DNA of 6,251 nt from Mycobacterium sp. (GTDB lineage: Bacteria; Actinomycetota; Actinomycetes; Mycobacteriales; Mycobacteriaceae): positions 1 to 6,251 of the forward strand of contig JAFAQO010000721.1 of assembly GCA_019246375.1 (NCBI GenBank). The letters are read 5' to 3'. A program made the position numbers and the translations under genes. Below, piece after piece: positions 1-5,428 of the stretch. Position 1 is the stretch's first letter. Each line of letters starts with the position of its first letter. Below the pieces are notes generated by a model that saw only the letters and a list, made by a program, of their open reading frames with translations, was not told where the DNA came from and did not search any database.

Positions 1-1327
1 GGCAGACATCAAACGGGGGCGGGCCGCACGCAATGCGAAGTTGGCCAGCCTGCCCGTCGGCATCGCGGGGCGGGCAGCGCTCGGGCTCGGCAAACGGCTG
101 ACCGGGAAATCGAAGGACGAAGTCAACGCCGAGCTGATGCAGAAGGCGGCCAATCAGCTGTTCACCGTGCTCGGTGAACTAAAGGGCGGCGCGATGAAGG
201 TGGGCCAGGCGCTGTCGGTGATGGAAGCCGCCATTCCCGAGGAGTATGGGGAGCCCTACCGCGAAGCGCTGACCAAGCTGCAGAAAGACGCTCCGCCGAT
301 GTCCGCCCATAAGGTGCACCGGGTGCTCGACGCCCAGCTCGGCACCAAGTGGCGCAACCGGTTCAGCTCATTCGACGACACGCCGGTGGCGTCGGCCAGC
401 ATCGGCCAGGTTCACAAAGCGGTGTGGTCAGACGGCCGCGAAGTTGCCGTCAAGATCCAATACCCGGGCGCTGACGAGGCGCTGCGCGCTGACCTGAAAA
501 CCATGCAGCGCATGGTCGGGGTACTCAAACAGCTCTCACCGGGAGCCGACGTCCAAGGCATCGTCGATGAGCTGGTCGAACGCACCGAGATGGAGCTCGA
601 CTACCGGCTGGAGGCCAACAACCAGCGCGCCTTCGCCAAGGCGTATCACGGTGACCCGCATTTCGCGGTGCCGCACATCGTGGCAAGCGCACCCAAGGTG
701 GTGATCCAGGAGTGGATCGAGGGCGTGCCGATGTCACACATCATCCGCAACGGGACTACCGAACAGCGTGACCTGATGGGCACCAGGCTGGCCGAGCTCA
801 CGTTCGATGCGCCACGCCGGCTGGAGATGATGCACGGCGACGCCCATCCCGGAAATTTCATGCTGCTACCCGATGGCCGGATGGGTGTCATCGACTTCGG
901 CGCGGTGGCACCGTTGCCCGGCGGCTTCCCGATCGAGCTGGGCATGACGATTCGACTGGCCCGCGACAGGAACTACGACTTGCTGCTGCCGACGATGGAG
1001 AAGGCGGGATTCATCCAAAAGGGACAGCAAGTCTCAGTGCGCGACATCGACGACATGCTGCGCCAGTACGTCGAGCCCATCGAGGTCGAGGTCTTCCACT
1101 ACACCCGCAAGTGGCTGCAGAAGATGACCGCGTTTGAGATCGACCGGTCGGTGTCGCAGATCAGAACGGCTCGCCAACTCGATCTGCCGGCCAAGCTCGC
1201 AATTCCGATGCGGGTGATCGCGTCGGTGGGCGCGATTCTGTGCCAACTGGACGCGCATGTGCCGATGAAAGCGCTGTCTGAAGAGCTGATCCCCGGTTTC
1301 GCCGAACCCAACACGGCGGTGGTCTAA
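1..1327 (+). CDS. ABC1/UbiB-family atypical kinase (Rv3197-like), 5' end cut by window edge
   Basis: This is a cytoplasmic protein of the ABC1 (UbiB/ADCK) atypical kinase family. The reading frame is open from the first complete codon at base 2 and ends with TAA at 1325-1327, giving 441 visible residues. The M. tuberculosis homologue is about 447 residues as I recall, so only the first few codons are missing. The first in-frame start-like codon, TTG at 41, is internal: conserved basic sequence (DIKRGR) precedes it. Family motifs appear in order: KVGQ at 197-208, the alanine/serine loop ending SIGQVH at 398-415, the ATP-lysine segment VAVKIQYPG with Lys at 452, the metal-binding HGDAHPGN at 833-856, and IDFG ending at 901. 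All key residues look intact. In M. tuberculosis Rv3197 has been linked to macrolide tolerance and to WhiB7, which I recall but cannot verify here. True substrate unknown. Its stop interleaves with the stop of convergent whiB7. Confidence 0.95.
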   Translation, partial: ADIKRGRAARNAKLASLPVGIAGRAALGLGKRLTGKSKDEVNAELMQKAANQLFTVLGELKGGAMKVGQALSVMEAAIPEEYGEPYREALTKLQKDAPPMSAHKVHRVLDAQLGTKWRNRFSSFDDTPVASASIGQVHKAVWSDGREVAVKIQYPGADEALRADLKTMQRMVGVLKQLSPGADVQGIVDELVERTEMELDYRLEANNQRAFAKAYHGDPHFAVPHIVASAPKVVIQEWIEGVPMSHIIRNGTTEQRDLMGTRLAELTFDAPRRLEMMHGDAHPGNFMLLPDGRMGVIDFGAVAPLPGGFPIELGMTIRLARDRNYDLLLPTMEKAGFIQKGQQVSVRDIDDMLRQYVEPIEVEVFHYTRKWLQKMTAFEIDRSVSQIRTARQLDLPAKLAIPMRVIASVGAILCQLDAHVPMKALSEELIPGFAEPNTAVV

Positions 1328-1593
1328 GCAGCGACGGCGTCCTTGCGCGGACGTCCGCGGGGTCGCTTACAGCTCACGATCGAGCCGCGGTCGAGTATCT
1401 CGCCGCCCCACACACCCCATGGTTCTCCCCGGTCCAACGCCGCGGCCAGGCACTGGCGACGAATCGGGCAGTCTGCGCACAGCGCCTTGGCTCGTTCCAA
1501 GTCGGCCGGGCTGTCGGCGAACCACAGATCGGGATCGCCCACATGACACGGCAACATCGGCAGCGGCTCGTCTTGGACTGTCGGTGCCGACAT
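1324..1593 (-). CDS. whiB7: WhiB7, iron-sulfur transcriptional activator of intrinsic drug resistance
   Basis: This 89-residue Wbl protein binds a [4Fe-4S] cluster and the primary sigma factor, and activates promoters that carry an AT-rich element next to the -35. The cluster ligands are Cys16, Cys39, Cys42 and Cys48 (C-X22-C-X2-C-X5-C). The sigma-contacting turn EPWGVWGGE spans 57-65. The C-terminal AT-hook RGRPRK (79-84) separates WhiB7 from other WhiB proteins. The M. tuberculosis protein is 92 residues as I recall, so the length is normal. ATG at 1591-1593 is chosen because AGGTGA lies 7 bases upstream and the protein then begins like WhiB7. A fifth cysteine, Cys75, sits just before the AT-hook, where my memory of the M. 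tuberculosis sequence has His. The gene is preceded by a long regulatory leader (1594 to about 1904) with an upstream ORF and attenuator. Its TAG stop overlaps the TAA of the convergent kinase gene. Confidence 0.98.
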   Translation of the reverse strand: MSAPTVQDEPLPMLPCHVGDPDLWFADSPADLERAKALCADCPIRRQCLAAALDRGEPWGVWGGEILDRGSIVSCKRPRGRPRKDAVAA

Positions 1594-1610
1594 GTCCGGC
1601 TCACCTGCTT

Positions 1611-1650
1611 CCTGGTCTCGTGGTTGTCTTTCGTTGCGATCCGGACCAGG
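1611..1650 (-). repeat. Inverted repeat in whiB7 leader, just upstream of the Shine-Dalgarno
   Basis: On the transcribed strand, CCTGGTC (1650-1644) and GACCAGG (1617-1611) form a perfect 7-bp inverted repeat with a 26-base loop. It lies between the attenuator and the whiB7 ribosome-binding site (AGGTGA, 1606-1601). ACCTG (1651-1647), which shares bases with the left arm, can instead pair with CAGGT (1607-1603) and cover the Shine-Dalgarno. The repeat is seen directly; a role in translation control is inference. Confidence 0.45.
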
Positions 1651-1660
1651 TACTGGCTAG

Positions 1661-1706
1661 CAAAAGCAATGGCCACGGATCCTTACTGACGTCGGGTCCG
1701 TGGCCA
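1661..1706 (-). terminator. Intrinsic terminator/attenuator in the whiB7 leader
   Basis: The leader RNA contains a perfect 10-bp stem, TGGCCACGGA (1706-1697) pairing with TCCGTGGCCA (1679-1670), with a 17-base loop. It is followed at once by the T-rich tract TTGCTTTTG (1669-1661). It sits 17 bases after the upstream ORF stop and 67 bases before the whiB7 start, where a transcription attenuator is expected. Rho-independent terminators are uncommon in mycobacteria, and a terminator in the whiB7 leader is known in other species. The 5' arm can alternatively pair with bases inside the upstream ORF. Confidence 0.88.
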
Positions 1707-1748
1707 GGCCGGTTAGGTGGGGCCTAGGTAGATCCCCGATCCACGGAC
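1696..1748 (-). promoter_or_regulatory. Putative antiterminator, competing with the whiB7 attenuator stem
   Basis: GTCCGTGG (1748-1741), inside upstream ORF codons 35-38, is perfectly complementary over 8 bp to CCACGGAC (1703-1696). The first seven bases of that target belong to the 5' arm of the terminator, so the two structures exclude each other. A small GGGG/CCCC hairpin (1737-1734 with 1722-1719) could fold inside the antiterminator. Complementarity is seen directly; its use in vivo is inferred from attenuation logic. Confidence 0.68.
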
Positions 1749-1852
1749 GCGTTAGTTGCGGCAGCTGCTGCAGCGGCATGGGCGGCATGGAGGGTTGCAG
1801 CGCTGCGCGCTGTGCCGGCCGTACCTACAGCGAACAATTTGCGCTTGATCAT
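1724..1852 (-). CDS. whiB7 leader peptide: alanine-rich upstream ORF (42 aa)
   Basis: This upstream ORF encodes a regulatory leader peptide whose translation, not its product, probably matters. ATG at 1852-1850 follows a strong AGGAGGA Shine-Dalgarno (1867-1861). A start farther upstream in the same frame (GTG at 1936) would fall inside the promoter, so it is rejected. The peptide begins MIKRKLF, ends at TAG 1726-1724, and has 15 alanines in 42 residues, including seven in a row at 26-32. Eight of the 15 alanine codons are GCA or GCT, an unusual share in such GC-rich DNA. The ORF ends 17 bases before the terminator stem and contains the antiterminator arm in codons 35-38. In other mycobacteria the amino-acid content of this upstream ORF sets whiB7 induction, with a special link to alanine starvation (recalled from the literature). 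Here the same arrangement is visible in the sequence. Confidence 0.9.
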   Translation of the reverse strand: MIKRKLFAVGTAGTARSAATLHAAHAAAAAAATNASVDRGST

Positions 1853-1908
1853 CGTCGGCTTCCTCCTCTCGTGCTGCACGAAACCGGCGTTCAAAACGAG
1901 CGGCTTCG

Positions 1909-1946
1909 AGCGTAAATCGTAACAGTCGACCGCCACAAGCGATTTT
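1909..1946 (-). promoter_or_regulatory. whiB7 promoter with WhiB7-type AT-rich element
   Basis: AAAAT (1946-1942) lies 3 bases upstream of a -35-like TTGTGG (1938-1933). An 18-base spacer leads to TACGCT (1914-1909), which fits the mycobacterial TANNNT -10. An AT-rich element a few bases upstream of the -35 is the known target of the WhiB7 AT-hook, which supports autoregulation. Transcription would start near 1901-1904, giving a leader of about 310 bases. The element begins about 20 bases after the uvrD2 stop, so whiB7 is an independent unit. TACGAT (1921-1916) is an alternative -10, but its spacing of 11 is too short. Confidence 0.72.
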
Positions 1947-1966
1947 CTGACCTGCGGTTTCGCCGG

Positions 1967-4078
1967 CTAGGCCTGATTGCCACGTTCGTGGACCAGTCGC
2001 AATACGTCGGGCCCGTACTGCTCCAGCTTGCGTGCGCCGATACCCGGAATCGCGACCAGCTCGGCGTCGCCGGCGGGCAATAGCTCGGAGATCGCGATCA
2101 ACGTGTTATCGGTGAACACCACGAACGCCGGAACGTTCAGTTCCTTAGCGGTGCGCAGCCGCCATTCCTTGAGCCGCATCAACAACTCGTCGTCGATATC
2201 GGCTGCGCATGTCTCGCACCGGCGCAACATGATCGCGGCCGGCGTAGTCAGCAGGTTGTTGCAGATCCGGCAGCGCGACGCCGCGCCCCGGTTTCGCCGC
2301 GTCCTGCTCGGCGCGGGATCGGCCTGCGTCTGTGGGGCGATTCCGTTGAGGAACCGCGACGGCTTGCGGGACTGCCGCCCGCCCGGGTTTCGAGACAGCG
2401 CCCAGCTCAGCGCCAAATGCACCCGGGCCCTGGTAATGCCGACATAGAGCAGTCGACGTTCTTCTTCAACCGGTTCGCTGGCGGCGCCATGGGCCAGCGC
2501 ATGCGAGATGGGCAGCGTCCCGTCGGCCAAACCGACCAGAAACACCGCGTCCCATTCCAGCCCCTTGGCGGCATGCAACGAGGCCAGCGTGACGCCCTGC
2601 ACCACCGGCGGGTGGCGGGCGTCGGCCCGCGTCCGAAGCTCAGCCAGCAGACCAGGCAGGCTTAGCTGGGGACGCTGCGCCACCTCATCGTCGACCAGTT
2701 CGGCCAGCGCAGTCAGCGCCTCCCAACGCTCGCGTGCCCGGACGCCAGCAGGCGGCTGCGCCGTCAGGCCCAAAGGTTCAAGCACTCCGCGCACCACCTC
2801 GGGAAGGTCGCCGGCTGCCCCGCGCTCCACGGCTCGTTGCAATGCCAGCAACGCCTGCCTGATCTCCTGACGGCTGAAAAACCCTTCGCCGCCGCGGACC
2901 TGGTAGGGAATGCCGGCCTCGGTCAACGCCTCCTCGTAGACCTCGGATTGGGCGTTGATCCGGTAGAGCACCGCGACCTCCGCCGGGGCGCTGCCGGATT
3001 CGATAAGCCGGGAAATGGACGCGGCCACCCCGGCGGCCTCGGCGACCTCGTCGGAGTATTCGTGAAACGACGGCGCTGGACCGGGATCGCGCTGACCGGT
3101 CAAGTGCAACTTGCTGCCCGCGACCCGGCCGCGGGCGGCGAGAATGACCCGGTTAGCCAGTGACACCACTTGCGGGGTCGACCGGTAGTCCCGCTCCAGG
3201 CGCACCACCGTGGCGTCGGTGAACCGCCGGGAGAAGTCGAGCAGGTAACGCGGCGAGGCTCCGGTGAACGAGTAAATCGTCTGGTTGGCGTCGCCGACGA
3301 CAGCCAGATCATCGCGCTCGCCCAGCCACGCCGACAGCAGCCGCTGCTGCAGCGGGGTCACGTCCTGGTATTCGTCGACGACGAAGCATCGGTACCGGTC
3401 GCGGAATTCGTCCGCGACGGCGGCGTCGTTTTCGATCGCGGCCGCGGTGTGCAGCAGCAAATCGTCGAAGTCGAGCAGGGCGAGCCCCTGATCGCGGGTC
3501 TTGAGGGTCTCGTAGAGCGCATAAACGCCGGCGACCTGAGCGGCGTCCAGTGGGATGTCGCGGCCGGCCGCGGCTACCGCGGCCGGATACTCCTCAGGGC
3601 CGATCAGCGAAGCCTTGGCCCACTCGATCTCGCCGGCCACATCCCGCACGTCGTCGGTGCTCAGCTGCAATCCGGCACGGTTCGCGGCCCGCGCGACGAC
3701 CGGGAACTTGCTATCCAGCAGCTGCCAGCCGCTATCCCCGACCACCCGCGGCCAGAAATACCGCAGCTGGCGGTGTGCGGCCGCATGAAACGTCATGGCC
3801 TGCACGGCTCCGATACCGGACTCCGTCCGGGCGGCGGCACCAAGCGCCCGCAGCCGGGCGCGCATCTCACCAGCGGCACGTTGAGTGAACGTCACCGCCA
3901 AGACCTGCCCGGCCGCTACATGCCCAGCGGTGACGAGCTGGGCGATCCGATGGGTGATAGTGCGCGTCTTGCCGGTTCCGGCGCCGGCCAGCACGCAGAC
4001 CGGTCCGCGGGGCGCCAACACGGCCTCGCGCTGCTCATCGTCCAGGCCGGCGATTAACGGGTCTACGGTCACCGGCAT
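1967..4078 (-). CDS. uvrD2: UvrD2, superfamily 1A ATP-dependent DNA helicase with tetracysteine and HRDC domains
   Basis: This 3'-to-5' DNA helicase translocates on single-stranded DNA and is one of two UvrD-like enzymes in mycobacteria. With ATG at 4078-4076 it has 703 residues, close to about 700 in M. tuberculosis. Helicase motifs in order: Q-motif Gln16, Walker A AGAGTGKT (31-38), [10 protein letters not shown] (63-72), DEYQD (235-239), [14 protein letters not shown] (261-274), LERDYRS (294-300), [10 protein letters not shown] (501-510) and [10 protein letters not shown] (543-552). A tetracysteine follows (Cys603, 606, 621, 624), then an HRDC domain over about 632-698, the combination typical of mycobacterial UvrD2. 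The frame is open 40 codons further up, but that part crosses the divergent promoter and lacks family similarity. ATG at 4087 is possible; 4078 aligns best with the known N-terminus. Neither has a good Shine-Dalgarno. It is divergent from mrx1 and ends about 20 bases before the whiB7 promoter, with no clear terminator. Confidence 0.97.
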   Translation of the reverse strand: MPVTVDPLIAGLDDEQREAVLAPRGPVCVLAGAGTGKTRTITHRIAQLVTAGHVAAGQVLAVTFTQRAAGEMRARLRALGAAARTESGIGAVQAMTFHAAAHRQLRYFWPRVVGDSGWQLLDSKFPVVARAANRAGLQLSTDDVRDVAGEIEWAKASLIGPEEYPAAVAAAGRDIPLDAAQVAGVYALYETLKTRDQGLALLDFDDLLLHTAAAIENDAAVADEFRDRYRCFVVDEYQDVTPLQQRLLSAWLGERDDLAVVGDANQTIYSFTGASPRYLLDFSRRFTDATVVRLERDYRSTPQVVSLANRVILAARGRVAGSKLHLTGQRDPGPAPSFHEYSDEVAEAAGVAASISRLIESGSAPAEVAVLYRINAQSEVYEEALTEAGIPYQVRGGEGFFSRQEIRQALLALQRAVERGAAGDLPEVVRGVLEPLGLTAQPPAGVRARERWEALTALAELVDDEVAQRPQLSLPGLLAELRTRADARHPPVVQGVTLASLHAAKGLEWDAVFLVGLADGTLPISHALAHGAASEPVEEERRLLYVGITRARVHLALSWALSRNPGGRQSRKPSRFLNGIAPQTQADPAPSRTRRNRGAASRCRICNNLLTTPAAIMLRRCETCAADIDDELLMRLKEWRLRTAKELNVPAFVVFTDNTLIAISELLPAGDAELVAIPGIGARKLEQYGPDVLRLVHERGNQA
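3564..3586. repeat. Perfect GC-only hairpin inside uvrD2
   Basis: CCGGCCGCGG (3564-3573) and CCGCGGCCGG (3577-3586) form a 10-bp perfect inverted repeat with a 3-base loop. It lies in an alanine-rich stretch of uvrD2 (near residues 165-172). The stem is all G and C and would be very stable in mRNA. Chance from GC-rich alanine codons is a good enough explanation, and no function is claimed. Confidence 0.5.
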
Positions 4079-4130
4079 GGGCTCCATCTTGGCAGCGGTG
4101 CCCGACAAACCTCCCGGAACGCCACGCCGC

Positions 4131-4167
4131 CGTATCGGTTCCGGCAATATCGAGCAGAGCCGATACG
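4131..4167. repeat. 8-bp inverted repeat in the uvrD2-mrx1 divergent promoter region
   Basis: CGTATCGG (4131-4138) and CCGATACG (4160-4167) are perfect inverted copies with a 21-base gap, 29 bases centre to centre, close to three helical turns. The right arm overlaps the likely -10 of mrx1. This geometry would suit a dimeric regulator controlling both divergent genes, but no regulator is identified and the assignment is inference. Confidence 0.4.
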
Positions 4168-4170
4168 TTA
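4164..4170 (+). promoter_or_regulatory. Candidate -10 of mrx1, readable on both strands
   Basis: TACGTT (4164-4169) matches the TANNNT -10 and would start transcription near 4176-4179, giving a leaderless or almost leaderless mrx1 mRNA, which agrees with the absence of a Shine-Dalgarno before ATG 4179. On the other strand, TAACGT (4170-4165) also fits TANNNT and could serve uvrD2 with a leader of about 80 bases. No convincing -35 is seen on either strand. Confidence 0.4.
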
Positions 4171-4178
4171 GACGACGT

Positions 4179-4433
4179 ATGGCCACTGCTCCGCTCACGA
4201 TCTACACCACGTCGTGGTGTGGCTACTGCCATCGGCTCAAGACCGTGTTGACAGCCGCCGGCATCCCCTACGACGAGGTCGACATTGAAGGCGACGCCGC
4301 GGCCGCGAATTTTGTCACTTCCGTCAACGCCGGCAACAGGACGGTTCCGACGGTGAAGTTCGCCGACGGATCCACGCTGACCAACCCGGGCGCCGCCCAG
4401 GTCAAGGCGAAGCTGGCCGATCTGGGCGGCTGA
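4179..4433 (+). CDS. mrx1: Mycoredoxin 1, glutaredoxin-like mycothiol disulfide reductase
   Basis: This 84-residue protein is the length expected for mycobacterial mycoredoxin 1 (Rv3198A-like). It reduces mixed disulfides between proteins and mycothiol, the actinobacterial thiol, passing electrons on through mycothiol and mycothiol disulfide reductase in the cytoplasm. The thioredoxin-fold redox motif CGYC is at residues 14-17 (WCGYC), and the cis-proline motif TVP at 55-57 is followed by VKFADGS, both typical of the family. The frame is open well upstream of ATG 4179, but that part is antisense to uvrD2. The chosen start gives the conserved N-terminus [12 protein letters not shown] and lies just after a -10-like TACGTT, suggesting a leaderless mRNA. 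It is transcribed divergently from uvrD2 and ends 3 bases from the stop of convergent nudC, leaving no space for separate terminators. Confidence 0.96.
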   Translation: MATAPLTIYTTSWCGYCHRLKTVLTAAGIPYDEVDIEGDAAAANFVTSVNAGNRTVPTVKFADGSTLTNPGAAQVKAKLADLGG

Positions 4434-4436
4434 CCC

Positions 4437-5357
4437 TCAGCCGGCCACCCATGATTCGATGATCTGTCGGGCAATCGAAATCGGGCCTGGCAGAAGAAAC
4501 TTCGAGTGCGATGCACTGCTCCAGTCACCAGCATCGAGCGCCGCGCGAACCTCGTCGCGGGTAACCCACACCGCCTCAGCGATCTCCCCGTCGTTGAACG
4601 AGAAGTCTTGATCGGGGTCGCCGATGGCGTGGAATCCGACCATCAGCGATCGCGGGAACGGCCAGGGCTGGCTGCCCAAGTAACGAACGTCGCGCACGGC
4701 CAGACCGATCTCTTCGCGGATCTCCCGGACGACGCACAGCTCGAACGACTCGCCCGCTTCCACAAACCCGGCCAGCAGCGAAAACCTCCGCCCGGGCCAT
4801 ACCGCCTGACGAGCCAGCACAGCACGATCGCCGCCGTTGTGCACCAGGCAGATCACCGCCGGGTCGATACGCGGGAACTCCTCTTGACCGGTCAGCGGGT
4901 TGATCCGCGCCCAACCGCCCCTGGCCGGTCTCGTCGGCGAGCCGTCCACCGCGCTGAACCGGGCGCTGTCATGCCAGTTCAGCAGTGCGGTGGCCGACGA
5001 CACCAGCTGCGCGCTGGTCTCGTCGAGGAGGTGGCCGGCGCGGCGAAGGTCTGCCACCTCGGCTTGCACGTCGGGATCCTCGGGTGCTGCCAGCGGGCCC
5101 CGGACCGCCCACACGTGCCGGCCACCCTCGACACGTCCCAGAAACACCGCGTCCGGCGGCGGCTTTTCGGCGAGCGAGATCGCCGCGCCGAGCACCACCT
5201 GACCATCGGCGACCAGTACCTGATTGCGCGAATCCACCCGCAGCAGCGCCGCCTCCGCCCAACCCGCCGCGGCGGCCTCGACATCAGTGCGCAATTGATC
5301 GGCCCGGTCAGCGCCCACCCGCGACAGCAACGGAATGCTGCGCAGCTGAAAGTCCAT
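4437..5357 (-). CDS. nudC: NudC, NAD(H) pyrophosphatase of the Nudix family
   Basis: NudC hydrolyses NADH or NAD to nicotinamide mononucleotide and AMP, and family members remove NAD caps from RNA. In mycobacteria it has been reported to degrade NAD adducts of isoniazid and ethionamide. The protein has 306 residues. The Nudix box is perfect at 197-219 (G197, E203, R211-E212, E215-E216, G218). The NADH-pyrophosphatase signature SQPWPFPRS is intact at 229-237. I recall that some M. tuberculosis complex NudC proteins carry a Gln-to-Pro change there; this copy keeps Gln230. The four zinc cysteines of E. coli NudC are absent: aligned without gaps, their places hold Ser135, Asp138, Asn153 and Thr156. 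ATG 5357 is fixed by AGGAGG 6 bases upstream. The gene follows the channel gene by 71 bases on the same strand and probably shares its transcript. Confidence 0.97.
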   Translation of the reverse strand: MDFQLRSIPLLSRVGADRADQLRTDVEAAAAGWAEAALLRVDSRNQVLVADGQVVLGAAISLAEKPPPDAVFLGRVEGGRHVWAVRGPLAAPEDPDVQAEVADLRRAGHLLDETSAQLVSSATALLNWHDSARFSAVDGSPTRPARGGWARINPLTGQEEFPRIDPAVICLVHNGGDRAVLARQAVWPGRRFSLLAGFVEAGESFELCVVREIREEIGLAVRDVRYLGSQPWPFPRSLMVGFHAIGDPDQDFSFNDGEIAEAVWVTRDEVRAALDAGDWSSASHSKFLLPGPISIARQIIESWVAG

Positions 5358-5363
5358 GCTATG

Positions 5364-5369
5364 CCTCCT
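5364..5369 (-). promoter_or_regulatory. nudC ribosome-binding site
   Basis: A perfect AGGAGG sits 6 bases upstream of ATG 5357 and decides that start. Only 1 base separates it from the foot of the upstream hairpin, so folding could affect ribosome access. Confidence 0.85.
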
Positions 5370-5370
5370 G

Positions 5371-5415
5371 GTGGCGACCCGCCGAGCCCGGCCTCGCCGC
5401 GCTTGCGGTCGCCAC
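5371..5415 (-). repeat. Intercistronic palindromic hairpin before nudC
   Basis: On the transcribed strand GTGGCGACC (5415-5407) pairs perfectly with GGTCGCCAC (5379-5371), a 9-bp stem. Inside it a second small stem, CGAG (5396-5393) with CTCG (5386-5383), closes a 6-base loop. There is no T-tract, so it is not a standard intrinsic terminator. It fills most of the gap between the channel stop and the nudC ribosome-binding site and looks like the short GC-rich palindromic elements found between mycobacterial genes, though whether it is repeated genome-wide cannot be seen here. Confidence 0.6.
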
Positions 5416-5428
5416 TGAGTCGCCCGGC

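Noticed and set aside
1346..1359. 14-bp perfect palindrome CGCGGACGTCCGCG near the whiB7 3' end
   Set aside because: It encodes the conserved AT-hook RGRPR; Arg/Pro/Gly codons explain it, it has no loop for an RNA hairpin and no T-tract, so it is not taken as a terminator.
1594..1676. Second small ORF running from the T-tract into whiB7 in another frame
   Set aside because: It overlaps all of the cluster-binding part of whiB7, has no Shine-Dalgarno, and encodes nothing recognisable.
1853..1936. Extension of the whiB7 leader ORF to 70 codons from GTG 1936
   Set aside because: The extended part covers the -35 and -10 elements and would start upstream of the predicted transcription start; the strong Shine-Dalgarno points to ATG 1852.
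3170..4057. Long + strand open frame (295 codons) antisense to uvrD2
   Set aside because: uvrD2 has every helicase motif on the other strand; the antisense product is low-complexity Arg/Gly-rich with no recognisable domain, as expected from GC-rich codon bias.
3885..4178. N-terminal extension of mrx1 by about 98 codons
   Set aside because: The extension is antisense to uvrD2 and the promoter gap; the 84-residue form matches mycoredoxin length exactly.
4079..4198. Longer N-terminus for uvrD2 starting at 4198
   Set aside because: It would cross the divergent promoter and the mrx1 start, and the extra 40 residues do not resemble known UvrD2 N-termini.
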